Positions 10,626 to 21,699 are shown, counted from the stretch's first letter. The stretch: 64,000 nucleotides of DNA from Pomphorhynchus laevis (GCA_012934845.2 WNNJ02003661.1:1-64000), one strand, 5' to 3'. Program-made: numbers and translations. The notes: a model not told the origin generated them from the letters alone.

Positions 10626-10855
10626 ATTGCAACGTCTGTCATTTATACAACGTCTGTTATTTATTAGTCAATTCATAGAAATAACGTTTATATTAAATTT
10701 CAAATTTTTATTTTAACTTGATTTAAATTATAGAAAATCTAAAAACAATTATTAATTTTATTATTTAATTATTAAATTTTGATTTAGCATTATGATGTTT
10801 TTTTAGTTTATAATTATATTAAATACGTAGACTCAGTTAGCTGATTTAATTTCTT
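10605..10855 (+). mobile_element. Short PLE-A tail derivative, copy 1
   Basis: Begins ctgtttactattaaagg, then aacgtctgtcatttata, then the 3' half of the PLE-A tail up to the ctcagttagctgattta end. The same non-PLE leader joined to the same tail position occurs at 16203-16445. Confidence 0.75.
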
Positions 10856-10903
10856 ATAATCACGAATATCTCTAAAATTCTTGAAAATAAGAAAGTTTCT
10901 TAA

Positions 10904-12750
10904 CCTCGAAAATAAGAAAGTAATGAAAAAGTAAAAATCAATTTTTTTAATAAATAAGTGTTTTTAAATTTCAAGATAGTATGCTCCGTTTCTTCATGTA
11001 CTTCGCCATATTTAAAACTATTTTCATTCGGATTTGTATCGTAACAAAGATTTATGACGATATTATACACAATAGATGTTGTGTATATTTCAAGTTCTGT
11101 AGCGGCGCATTCAGGTTTATTCATTTCCTTTAGATACTCTTCATCATATATATATCTTGTACATCTTCTATTTTTTTATTCCTTGAACTATATCATCTCT
11201 GACATCAAGATGCTTGTTGAAAGTATCGTATAGGACATAAGATATAATCTTGAAAAAAGAATTGCCGTCTTGACCTACAAACATCCATTGATCAAAATCG
11301 ATCATTAGTTCGATCTAATCGTCGTTTTTTAAACTAATGATTTCATGTTCATTGATTTCTTGCCCTGTTAACAATTTCTTAAGTGGTTCGTGTAGATTAT
11401 CTATATTAAAATGATCTCCCAGAACCCCACAGATCTCAAAGCTTTTCGTTATCATATTTGAGTCGATTTTTTTGGTAAAATCGTTACATATATCAGTAAC
11501 CAGTCTATAAGAAGGTCTTTTCACATTTCCTGCTTTAGTTCAGTTCTGTTCGTCTTCGATTGCTTCTGCCATCCATTCATTAATTCTGTCTCCATAGTAT
11601 TGTTGGAATGATCGATTTATCGAAACATCTAACATTTGTAACAAAGGGGTCATCCCTTTTGGTACAAAGATAATAAATACATTATACTTTATATATTTAT
11701 CAGCTAGCTTCAAGTGTGCAGAAAATGAATCAATGATAACCAACACTGGCTCTCTAGCGAATCTAGTTTCCCATCTCGATAGAATATATTTCTCAAAAAA
11801 AGAGCATGTAAGTTCTTCACTCCACATACCAGTCTTGTTTACATCTACAAATACATTCTTATTCGTATCTGTAGGCTTTTTTTAAGTTAGAAAAAAGGCA
11901 ATGGCTTCCGACAAACCTTCCATCAGCTGAAATTATTGGCGTATAAGTAAATCGCGCATGTGATGCAGAAGCTTTAGATAGTAGCACGTTTTTAGAACCC
12001 ATAACAGTTAGTGTCTTACTTTTTTCCTGCTCAAAATATCTAGGAACCTGATCAAAGTTCAATATATTCTTTGGCTTGATATTGTGATTCTTTATTAAGT
12101 CTCGTGCTGTGTTTATGAATTCAATTGCCAAAGATTTTGCGTTTTTGGGTATGAATCTACATGATGTTTGTGCACGACAAACTAGATTGTTTCTTTTTTT
12201 AAATTGCTAATAAAACCATCAGAGGATTTAAAGTCACAAATTTCAAGGTCTTTAGCCATATTTGATGCTTTGAGTTTCAAATATTTATCCTTTACAACTA
12301 ATCCCTTAGAATTCACAGTGAGAACCCAATTGTAAAGATTCTTGTCAATCTCCAAAAACGGTGTATTTCTTCCTGATTTGCCTACCTTCCTCCTCTTTAC
12401 TATCGAATGAGAATTGTCAGATAATATATCAAGCATTTCGTTTTTCTTGTTCACCCACGTGTAAAGCATTTTTTCTGATATTGAGTATTTTCTGGCAATC
12501 TCTGCCTGCTTCTTCAAAGATCCATCTTCATTTCTTGACTCAACGTCTCTTAACACATCAAGCTTAAACTTAGTAATATAGCTTTTTCTCGTAGATTGGT
12601 TGAAAATATATTTTGTCATATGGGGTAAAAAATCGTATAAATAGAAAAAATCTCGAATATAAGAAAGAACTTTACATTAGTTTCTTAATCTTGAAAATAA
12701 GAAAGTTTCTTTCTTATTTTCGAGATTAAGAAACTTTCTTATTTTCGAGG
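10904..12750 (-). mobile_element. pogo-like (Tc1/mariner superfamily) DNA transposon
   Basis: A 1.85-kb element with perfect 18-bp terminal inverted repeats (cctcgaaaataagaaagt at 10904-10921, its complement at 12733-12750). The transposase is on the minus strand. It has an N-terminal helix-turn-helix region (12182-12619; KQAEIARKYSISEKMLYTWV, CENP-B/pogo type), then a DDD catalytic core with Asp in LNFDQVPR, in VIIDSFSAHL and in LLQMLDVSINRSF. It is broken by two frameshifts in A-runs (near 12190 and 11865) and one in-frame TGA at about 11540. Both ends carry a second internal copy of the repeat, and at the right end these form a long hairpin (12680-12735). A TA target duplication is not clear. 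It inserted into the PLE-A tails that split LINE-D copy 2. Confidence 0.9.
12680..12735. repeat. Subterminal hairpin of the pogo-like element
   Basis: gtttcttaatcttgaaaat runs into its near-perfect inverted copy ending gattaagaaac. Arms are about 26 bp with almost no loop. One arm overlaps the terminal inverted repeat. Confidence 0.85.
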
Positions 12751-12754
12751 GAAT

Positions 12755-13680
12755 ACAGTAGTCGACTCCGACGCTCTCAGCGCTTGCGCCATGCTCCCCG
12801 GTTCGATTCTGACTGTAGTCTTTCTAAGCGTCGACTCCGTCACTCTTTTCGTGTGTATAATCGCTTTATTAAACGTTCTCCCAACTCACTCACTCCAAAT
12901 CTCCGTGATTCCTACTTTTCTCTACGCCGTTCACATCTTATTCTTATACGTACTAAACGTACTATCTTTTGGCGAAATCAACTCGAGTCATTTTCCAACT
13001 CTAAATCTCATTGGAAAATCTTAAACTCAATTCTTTCACGATCATCTACTTCTTGTAATATAAATCCTGATGAATTTTCTTCTTATCTATAAACTAAGCT
13101 ATCTAATTTACTTTCCCTACTACCCGTAGCCCCATTGTACCCACTCTTCTCTTTAAATACTTCCCTCCCAGAACTATTCCACCTTCTTCCCGTTTCGTCT
13201 GATGAAGTTTCTTCGGTTCTGCTGTCATTACCTAATAAAACCTCTCCTTCTGACCCAATTCCCACTCACTTGCTTAAAAATATCTGCTCCTCTATCTCAC
13301 CCTTCCTAACCACATTGTTCAACTCGTCCATCCGTAGCCATACATTTCCTTCCATCTGGAAATGCGTCACTGTTCGTCCTCATCAAAAAGCAATCTCTCG
13401 ACTCCTCACTACCATCTTCGTACCGTTCTATCTCACTTCTCCCAACCCTCTCTAAACTCCTTGAACGTCTCGTTCTCAAGCAAGTAAATACATTTCTCTT
13501 TTCCTCTAACTTATTTCCTCCCTTCCAGGCCGCTTTTCGCTCTAATTACTCTACCGAAATTGTCTGTCTTAAAGTTGATACAGACTTACTCATATCGCGC
13601 GATCATAAATTATGTAGTGTCATAATTTCTCTTGATCTATCTTCTGCTTTTGACATCGTCGATCACTCGACGATGTCAAA
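12755..13680 (+). mobile_element. LINE-D copy 2, RT part
   Basis: Continuation of the LINE at 9640-10150: FDSDCSLSKRRLRHSFRVYN, LRDSYFSLRRSHLI, LPNKTSPSDPIPTHLLKN, FPSIWKCVTVRP, NYSTEIVCLKV and SLDLSSAFDIVDHS. The RT ends abruptly inside motif A, where the sequence folds back on itself (13649-13680) and continues as an RLE LINE. Compared with copy 3, a short stretch is missing at the 10150/12755 joint. Confidence 0.85.
13649..13680. repeat. Snap-back inverted repeat at LINE/LINE junction
   Basis: tttgacatcgtcga (13649-13662) is followed after 4 nt by its exact reverse complement (13667-13680). The left arm is LINE-D coding sequence. The right arm is its inverted copy and leads straight into the RLE LINE. 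Confidence 0.9.
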
Positions 13681-15680
13681 CAAGATGCAGCAGGTATCGT
13701 TCAATTGTGTGCTTCGCAACGATGTGGTTTGGAATTCGCTGTTCATTCTCTTCAAAAATCTTTCAGTGCTAGTTCCGGAAATGGATTGCTAGCAGTAGAC
13801 GCGGCGAATGCTTTCAATTCTGTTAATCGCGCCGTAATGATCAAAAACATTCAATTCACGTGCCCTGCTCTCTCACAGATAATTGAAAACATGTATTCTG
13901 CGAAAACTGAACTTGTCTTAGGTGGAGAATCCGTTTATTCATCCGAAAGTGTGACACAAGGCGATCTATTATCGATGGCCGCATTTGCTATGGCAACTAT
14001 CCCTTTAATAAATATAATTGGTCATCGTTTCCCAGACATCGTTCAACGTTGGTATGCAGATGACGCTAATTTTGTTGGTAGTCCAAATGATCTAGAGCAA
14101 ATTTGGAAGTTGCTGACGGAAATGGGTCCGTTATATGAATATTATGTAAATCCCAGCAAGACAAAGTTATTATTGCACAAATTTTTCAGACATTGAAAAT
14201 CTCGATTTTAATGGAATAAAATGCACTACCGATGGCATAGAGGTCTTGGGGTCTCCTATTGGCTCTCAGTCTTTTTTGAATGAGCAGGTTGATCAAAAAT
14301 TATGTGTTTGGACAACACTTGTGGATCGCCTTCAAACAGTTGCGAATATCGATCCTCATATAGCGTATGCCGGCTTAACACATTCCTTGCAATGGAAATG
14401 GACTCATTACTTTAGGACTACTCCCTGTCGTCTTCATTCGCTCATCCCCTTAACGCATGCAATACGTAATAGTCTGCTTGTTTAAATGTTGGGGCAAGAT
14501 ATAGGGGACGATATGTTTACTAAATTGTCTTCACCGATCGAGTTAGGAGGCCTTGGAATATCGGATCCTAGACATGTTGCCCTTATCGAGTTTGAAAACT
14601 CAAGCAAAGTATGCGACACATATCTATCAGGATTAGTGTGTCAAGACCTAAGGCATGCTCAACAAAATGTCGTTGCCGAACTTTCCAAAAATCGAATCAA
14701 ATTATTTGCTTCACGTTTAGAAGCTGTTTCAAATGCACTTCCGACACATATTCGTCAATCCCTAAAATTTTCCAAAATAGGCGGATCATCAACATGGCTT
14801 AGTGCTTTACCTATTGCTTCAGAATGTGAACTTATTACTCCACATGAATTTAGAGATTACATAGCGGTTCGTTACGGTGTTGATCCGCTAAATGTCCCAC
14901 AATGTGCTTGCGTTTGCGGTGGATCGAATAAGCTGTCTCACCTGCTATCATGCAAGCTTGGTGGACTTCTGATATTAAGACATAATGCAGTGAGAGATCT
15001 TCTTGGACATAAGCTATCAACCGTGTGCTCTAGTGTTGAAATCGAACCCAAATTACAGCCAATAGATTCCTCTATATTGTTTCAAAGAGCCACTACATGT
15101 AAAAAGAATGAAGCTCGATTAGATGTCAGCTGCTGCGGTCTCGCTGGGTCACGATATGAGCGAACGTTTATTGACGTTTGTATTTTCAATCAGCATGCCA
15201 TATCGTTTCAGAGTGAACCTTCAAGTGCTTTCGATTACCATGAGCAACGCAAACGTTCAAAATACGAGGAGCGGATAATGGACGTAGAGCGTGCCGTTTT
15301 CATTCCAGTCATTTTCACGTCATCTGGTGGTATAGGTCCCGCTGCGATGCCTTTCTTACGCACACTGGCCAAGTTAAAATCCGTGAAGACGCAAACTCCT
15401 TATGCTGATTACATATGTAATCTAAAAAGAAAAATTGGTTTTGTTTTATGCAAAGCTGCCTCGAATTGTATAAGAGGCGCTCGATCGACGAGCCGGGCTG
15501 CTGTTAAGAAAGTCACATTCGTTGACTGTTGAAATCATGAATCGCTTATATGTTTGAACAATTTTTCTCTTATTCTTTTTCAAAAAAAAATATTTTTCTT
15601 TAAAAAAATTATTATGTAGACAAAGTTACGAGCATAGCTCACAGTTGCTGACAAATCGATAGTCAAAATAAAAAAAGAGA
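13681..15680 (+). mobile_element. RLE-type LINE, family 1b, RT to 3' end
   Basis: A relative of the 6.5-kb LINE. From 13705 it reads CASQRCGLEFAVHSL, LLAVDAANAFNSVNRAV (motif A), SVTQGDLLSMAAFA (motif B) and an intact QRWYADDANFVG (motif C). The second half (14486-15532, 348 codons) has GGLGISDPRHVALIEF, the knuckle CACVCGGSNKLSHLLSCKLG, RHNAVRDLLGHKL and the endonuclease motifs EARLDVSCCG, RTFIDVCIF, KYEERIMDVER and SSGGIGP. One frameshift lies near 14185 and one in-frame TAA at 14483-14485. It lacks everything before the RT fingers. It is the best-preserved RT and endonuclease of this group in the window. A 3' UTR rich in A/T follows to about 15680. Confidence 0.9.
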
Positions 15681-15689
15681 AAAACAAAA

Positions 15690-16200
15690 ACAAATCAGTC
15701 AACAATTTAAAATAATCTGTCGTTTAAAGAGCTCACGAGTTGCCGCATTTACAATATCATCGCTTAAACGATTACATGAATTTATTATTCGTTGTCCAAA
15801 TTGAATCGTCATACAATGTACTATTCGTTGGCGACTAAGATAAAACGAGTGACCTCGCAAAACTCGAGTTGATCGAATGTTGAAGAGCTCACGCAACACA
15901 TGGCGTTCATTGTGAAATTCCCCCATACAAAACAGATCCCGCTAGTCACGAATATCACATAACGACTGCATATTTAAAGACCGAAGACATTCCTCGTAAG
16001 GAAGTTATCTTAAAGAATGTACTAACTTTTTTGCCCTACGTAGCACCTTCTTAAGTCGAGTAATCTCATCTCTAGTTCGAGGGTATGAACATTGAGAAGC
16101 ATATAACAAATGACTTAGTACAAAAGCGTTTGCAAGAACTCTAAAAGAACGTGGACTCACATAGCTGAATGATCGGCGAAGGAAACCAACCATACGCATG
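15690..16200 (-). mobile_element. LINE C-terminal fragment (CR1/Jockey-like)
   Basis: Two minus-strand ORFs give the last part of an APE-type LINE ORF2: MVGFLRRSFSYVSPRSFRVL, SHLLYASQCSYP and ITRLKKVLRRAKK, then RGHSFYLSRQRI and FGQRIINSCNRLSDDIVNAA with a tail TRELFKRQI. This order (LLGF..., YAS..., ...WNxLPxxVVxA...FK) is the usual end of such LINEs. It differs from LINE-D and lies back to back with the RLE LINE. Confidence 0.75.
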
Positions 16201-16202
16201 TA

Positions 16203-16445
16203 TAATATCTGTTTACTATTAAAGGTTATTGCAACGTCTGTCATTTATACAACGTTTGTTATTTATTAGTCAATTCATAAAAATGACGTTTATTTTAAAT
16301 TTCATTTTTTAACTTGATTTAAATTATAGAAAATCTAAAAACAATTATTAATTTTATTATTTAATTATTAAATTTTGATTTAGCATTATTATGTTTTGTT
16401 TATTTTATAATTTAATTAAATACGTAGACTCATTTAGCTCATTTG
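16203..16445 (+). mobile_element. Short PLE-A tail derivative, copy 2
   Basis: Same composition as 10605-10855: leader ctgtttactattaaagg plus the distal PLE-A tail ending near ctcatttagctcattt. It carries no coding sequence and sits next to a LINE fragment. Confidence 0.75.
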
Positions 16446-16574
16446 ATAATCTAGTATTGTTCAAAATTGTTGCCAAGCAAGCAACATATATAAGATGAGA
16501 ACTTTCACTTCACACGAAAATACTGTCCACTATTACTAATATCCCGAATTATTGCCAGTGTTGACAATGTTCTG

Positions 16575-16705
16575 TCGGCGGATGCCTTTTCTTAAAAGGC
16601 ATTTTTTTAAAGGATGCTTTAAAAGGCATCATTTTTCTTAAAAAGCATCATTTCTTTTGCATCATTTTTTCTTAAAATCATAATCCTTTCTTAACAGGCA
16701 TCATT
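16575..16705. repeat. ~21-bp tandem repeat (GGCATCATTTTTCTTAAAA)
   Basis: About six imperfect copies of a unit like ggcatcatttttcttaaaa, with internal AAGGCAT/ATGCCTT complementarity. I see no gene here. Confidence 0.75.
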
Positions 16706-17019
16706 TTTTAAAGTTGCCAATAATCGATAATTAAATACTTATTTATATATATTTATTTATTTTTTCAAAAAAATCCCGAGACCATTTCTTAACGTAATTT
16801 AATTAAATTAATTTATTTTTATTTAAATTAATTTTTATTATTTTAATTAACATATTATGTGGAAAAGATTTTGCAGAAGATCTTTATTGAACAATTTGTT
16901 TAAACATTTTTCTCATCTTTCTTTATGTTTTATTAAATAAATTGAATTATCATTGAAAAAATAAAAAAAGTTAACATATTGATTCATAATATTTTATTTA
17001 TTTTTATTTTTTATATTTT

Positions 17020-17640
17020 AAGTATTTTATTCATATAGACAGAAAGTGGTTTTTAATCCACAGGAAGTGGATTATAAAGCACTACATATGGACCTAAGTT
17101 TTGTTGGATTTTTATGTAATTTTGGATTCTAATATAATAAAGGTGTTTTATTATCTGATTCAACCTTTATACTCTTTTTATCCATTATTGAACAGTGACT
17201 TGTAATAATTGTTTCTAAACTGAACTCACTACGTTTATATGTTGGATTTACATTAAAATCATTAGAATTGACCTCTTTCATTAGTATATCATAATAAAGC
17301 TTTTTGCATATAAGACAAAGTAATCACTAGCTTTATCAATAGTTGTTATTATATATTTATGCTTTAATTTAGTAAGTTCTGTATACATATCTTTATTAAT
17401 TTGATCTTTCCTGTTATAATTGTTTTTATTTTCATTTTCTCTCTAATTTTATCAGGGTTATAAAATTACAAGCCTTAACTTGTCTAATATATAACTTATA
17501 TAAGTTATATAAGTTAGTCTAATATTTAACTTATCTAATATATAAGTTTTCCAAATGTTTATCTTTGATGTATTTAAGCTAGTAAAATTTAATCATTTTA
17601 CCAAAGTAAGCATTTAAGTCATTATATAACGAATTGTAAA
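17020..17640 (-). mobile_element. PLE-A fragment, RT N-terminal region
   Basis: Minus-strand PLE-A from KPLSVYMNKIL back through ILYWNPKLHKN-like, SLETIITSHCSIMDKK and DYFVLYAKSFI-like words to the NNYNRKDQINKDM region. A local tandem of ataacttat repeats expands it near 17490-17545. The sequence is degraded with no long ORF. Confidence 0.75.
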
Positions 17641-17985
17641 TTTTATTTTTATTGTTTTATTTGATTTTCATTATTATATCTTTTCTGTTTCTAGTTCTAT
17701 GTTTGTTGATTTTTACTCTAATACATCGAATAGTACTTATTCATAATAGTCTTGGTGATATAAAGAATATATACATTTGAGATATAAATAACACAAAACT
17801 ATCGATCAACTGATTACAATCAAAAAATGAAAGAGTATCGCGAGAGACGATTGGTTTTGGAAATCGTCAATATATACAGATTACAAACTGAACTAATTCG
17901 TTGAACAAATCAAACCATCCCATGGTGTAAGGGCTGTGGTACTCAATTACCCTTTTTGAAAAAGCGAAATGACGAAGGGAAAACC
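17641..17985. other. No gene recognised
   Basis: AT-rich sequence without an ORF or repeat that I can assign. It separates PLE-A from the RLE LINE that begins near 17990. Confidence 0.5.
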
Positions 17986-17989
17986 CTTG

Positions 17990-19212
17990 AACATAATCCT
18001 TTGTTGCACTTGTAACGGGCAGGCGGCCAAGTGCAAGGGATGCAAATGTGCCAAAGCAAAACGTGTGTGCACGAACTGCGGAACACCAAAGTGATTCATT
18101 CAACGGTACGATATTAAGATCTCTTTTACAAGAGCGCCGAGTAGCACATTCTGTTGAACACGATCTGACAAAAAGTGACAGACCAATACTTAGTAAATTC
18201 TATCAGCTTGCCCTGTATTGGGAACTCAGGTAGACGAGCTGAAGCCTCATTTGACAATCTGGCCTTTGTTTATCAAACTGTACTGCAATGTGAGCCCAAA
18301 TCTATTTCACCTACCTCAATGCTCGACAAGCAACACGTTTGTAAATATATTGGCTTCGTTTTACGACGGTGCGGCGAATAAAGCTTCAGACGATAAATCG
18401 GCGCTCAAGACAGCAGTCGTATTTTGTCAGCTCATTCTTCAGTCCGTAAACTCAAGCAAAGTTTCAACAATTCGTAAGGCATTACAACGCAGGTTAAAAC
18501 TTTGGCGCGAAAAATAGTTCAGAGAATTATTTAAAGAATCCCAGTATTTACAGTCGAAATTAGCTCAAAGAAAAACAAAAATCGCACAAGAAGATGGGAA
18601 AAAAGCCTACTGTAGATTAGTAAGTAGAGGTAAAGTTCAGGGTAGTACATTTGCCTTGGTAGAGAAGTTTTTATCTGCTGTCTTAAAGCCACACTGTTTA
18701 TTCAATGGAATATCAATTAGAATAATTCTGCAGGATCTACACCCAGCTGCCAAGATTCCAGACCATAATACAGCATCATCTTCCAAATACACAACCTAAT
18801 CACCCTGTTGAATTTAGCGATATCGGAGCGTTGGATATTATGCTTTTATCTAGAAGAACGAAATGTGGGATCGTACCATCCGGATTGGACACCATCATGT
18901 GGAGTCCAAAACGACTCCAACTTCTTAGTCGCTTTGGAGTTTACTCTCAAAATGTAGCAAGATCACTTGCCGACTTCGGTATGAGATTAGCAACCGAAGA
19001 TATATGTCCCGAAGCTCTTGAAACATTTACCGCAAGTTGAGTTATTGCCCTGAGCAACGCACATGGTGGTATCAGACCATTGGCGTTTGCGATGTTGAAG
19101 GACGTATAATCTCTAAAACAATATTATGCAATATAAGTCCGGATCTTCAGGAAGAGGTTGGTAACGAGCAATTATGTGCATGCCAACGCGGGAGCATTGT
19201 ACGATATAATAC
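17990..19212 (+). mobile_element. RLE-type LINE, N-terminal part with Cys-rich domain
   Basis: The only copy here that reaches the N-terminus of this LINE group. It opens with a dense cysteine cluster (TCNGQAAKCKGCKCAKAKRV then CTNCGTP at about 18005-18090), expected to bind zinc. The conserved linker LKTAVVFCQLILQS and STIRKALQRRLKLWRE follows (about 18405-18515). RT finger words come next (FSDIGALDIMLLSRRT-like, GGIRPLA, RIISKTILCNISPDLQ, EQLCACQRG), ending at about 19212 where PLE-A starts. Frames shift several times. GGIRPLA...RIISKTI matches GVRPIGIGEVSCRIISKTI of the 6.5-kb copy. Confidence 0.75.
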
Positions 19213-19215
19213 CTA

Positions 19216-19920
19216 TAATAAGGAATTATACCTTATTTTAGGAATATATTTACTTAAATCTGACTCTATTATTTCTTTACTTTTAGAATTATTTAAAAGT
19301 CCGGCTATATTTATGTTATCTATACATTTATTAATGAAGTTTATGGTTAATGTATATTTTCTATTGTTATTATTAACATTTATTGTTCGATTGTAGTATT
19401 TTATATTACAATAACTGTCTATTATACAACTCAACCTATCATATTCGTTAATTAATCTTTGATTTATTGAACATATGATATCTTTAGAAAAACTTCTTAT
19501 ATTTACAAAAACATCTTTTAGCTTATTATCTCTTAAACGTTGTTTTAATATTTCTAATTGTTCATTTATATACATATCTTTTTAATATTTTTAACTCTAT
19601 TTTTCCTATTCCTTTTATCACCATGACTTCTTGGTTTGCGTTTAACCGGATTATTATAATATAGTTGTTTATTATGTATTATACTACTTCTGCCAATTCC
19701 TTGTACCACGTCATTCAATCCTAATAAGTACATGGAATTAAGCGTTTTAATCTAAAAATCTTCTTTTTCTAATAGTTTTTGATTTAATATTGAAATATTT
19801 TCTTCAATAATATGTTCTAGAATAAATAATTTACAGTTTTTAATATCATGTCCTATTAATCTCATATGTTTATGAAATATAGTTTGACTTTTATGCTGTG
19901 ACTTTTATATATGTGTTGCA
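19216..19920 (-). mobile_element. PLE-A N-terminal part with GIY-YIG-like remnant
   Basis: The most N-terminal PLE-A sequence in the window. Reading the minus strand from 19900: HKHMRLIGHDIKNCKLFILE, EENISILNQKLLEKEDF, IKTLNSMYLLGLNDVVQ, then a basic linker (NNPVKRKPRSHGDKRNRKN). The 120-codon ORF 19213-19575 follows with NEQLEILKQRLRDNKLKDVF, SCIIDSYCNIKYYNRTINVN and SKYIPKIR. The first block resembles the end of a GIY-YIG nuclease placed before the RT (xIIExxxxxxxxLxxxEDFWIKTLxTxxPLGLND), as in Naiad/Chlamys-type PLEs. The catalytic GIY and YIG strands are beyond the truncation, so this is an inference from the distal half. Confidence 0.7.
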
Positions 19921-20029
19921 TAAAGGATAAACGAATTTTAAATAAACGAAACGTATTAAATATCTTGGATGTACCGAAACAAGTCAGCTCAAATTCAGCT
20001 ACTTTTAAATTCCATTGTTACACCTTTCA

Positions 20030-20420
20030 CTTGTCTGAAATAATTTTGGTTTATTCAAATATTTAAAGATTCTATTAATTCAATTTTATCCATATATTTA
20101 TATTTACTTGATGGTTTAATTTTTGTTAGATAGTAATTGAACAAAAATTAAATTTAATTTTGAATTAAATTTAATTAAATTTTAAATTAAATTTAATTTA
20201 ACTTTAAAAATTTTAAAGTTACTTTTGTTTAAAGTAACTTTAAATATATATTAATTTTAAATATAACACCTTTTACTTGTCTAAATATATATGTCCCTAC
20301 TTTTAAATAATTTTTTTAAATAATTTTGATTTATCAAAATATTTTAGGATTCTATTAATTCAATTTAATCCATATATTTATATTTACTTGATGGCTTAGT
20401 TTTTGTTAGATAGACGTTAT
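20030..20420 (-). mobile_element. PLE-A fragments (RT motif B side), repeated
   Basis: Two minus-strand copies of the NILINQNYL...KYKYMDKIELIE segment (about 20030-20130 and 20265-20415), separated by a run of aatttaatt-type simple repeats. Neither has a long ORF. Confidence 0.7.
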
Positions 20421-20589
20421 AGTTATTATAACATATATATGTATATCTTTTTGTATCTCTTGTATTGCTATTCGGGGCATTACTATTCGACTTTATATTT
20501 TTCTGTGAACTCATTGTTTGCTTTATGTAAAATTATAACAAGTAAAAACATATTTTTGATTTAGTTACACCAAAAATAAAATATGAACC

Positions 20590-21100
20590 AAATTTTAATC
20601 AAATTTTAAGAACGATTCACATGTTAGAAAAACATTTTAAACAGTTATGAACATATTCTATAAAGCTTAAAAACAAGTCAGCTATAATTGGGCTACTATT
20701 ACCACCCATTGGAACACCTTTTACTTGTCTAAATATAGATGTCCCTACTTTTAAATAATTTTGATTTATCAAAATATTTAAGGATTCTATTAATTCAATT
20801 TTATCCATATATTTATATTTATTTGATGGTTTAATTTTTGTTAGATAGGCGTTATAATTATTATAACATATATATGTATATCTTTTTCCGAATATAAGAT
20901 TAATTAATTTTACTAACGCTTCTTTAATATCTACTAAATCTAGATTTGTATAAAGCGTACTAAAATCGTATGTATTTATATTTTGAAAATTTATTCCTTT
21001 TGTCTGTTCTAAAAATTCTTTTGTAGAATTAATACTGAAATAGTGCTTTACTGAAATAGTGTATTAATTTCGATTACCTTACAATATTTTTAAAGAGAGC
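20590..21100 (-). mobile_element. PLE-A fragment, RT palm
   Basis: Minus-strand palm region: FSTLYTNLDLVDIKEALVKL (motif A side), IFGKRYTYICYNNYNAYLTK, KYMDKIELIESLNILINQNY, then motif B as FRQVKGVPMGGNSSPIIADL (ORF 20617-20808) and FLSFIEYVHNCLK. A short tandem duplication of aatagtg sits at 21040-21065. It is broken on the 5' side by a foldback AT stretch (21120-21200). Confidence 0.85.
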
Positions 21101-21576
21101 TTTTATTGTAAATTTAAAAGAACTGCATATGATATTATGGTTTTATAATATCATAAAACCAATAAATATGGTTTTATCATATTTGATAATTTATTGGAAT
21201 TCCATTTTAATTCTAGCAATATAAATATTTGTTACATATAAATAATTTAGATTTATTTAAATATTTAAGATATTAAATATTTAAATTATAAAAATATATT
21301 TCATTAATAAGGAATTTAATCCTTTATTAATAAATTAATGTAGACTAATAAGCGAAAATTCAGAGTTAAAAAAGTTAGAAATCTACATGTAAAGTATCGC
21401 TTTCCTGAAAATCCAGTGCTTTAAAATAATTTTAAATCAAGATCTATAGATCTTAAATTAAGTGGAACTTTATAAACTTTGTAAATGTAACTATGAACGA
21501 AGGAGCAGTTTTGTAAATATAAAAAGGAACGAAAAAATGAATAGCTTGTAATAGTTTAAAAGGCGCGCTAGTTTCA

Positions 21577-21620
21577 GTGTAGCTAGAAATTCTTTAGTCA
21601 TAAAGAATTTCTAGCTACAC
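21577..21620. repeat. Perfect 20-bp-arm hairpin
   Basis: gtgtagctagaaattcttta (21577-21596), loop gtca, then the exact reverse complement (21601-21620). A further partial copy (agaatttctagctacac, ttctttagtcataaaga) follows at about 21665-21700, touching the PLE-B inverted repeat. It may be a small foldback element. Confidence 0.95.
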
Positions 21621-21699
21621 TAGAAATTAATAATAGAAGTTAATAAATATTTTCTACACTAGAAAAAGAATTTCTAGCTACACTTATTCTTTAGTCATA

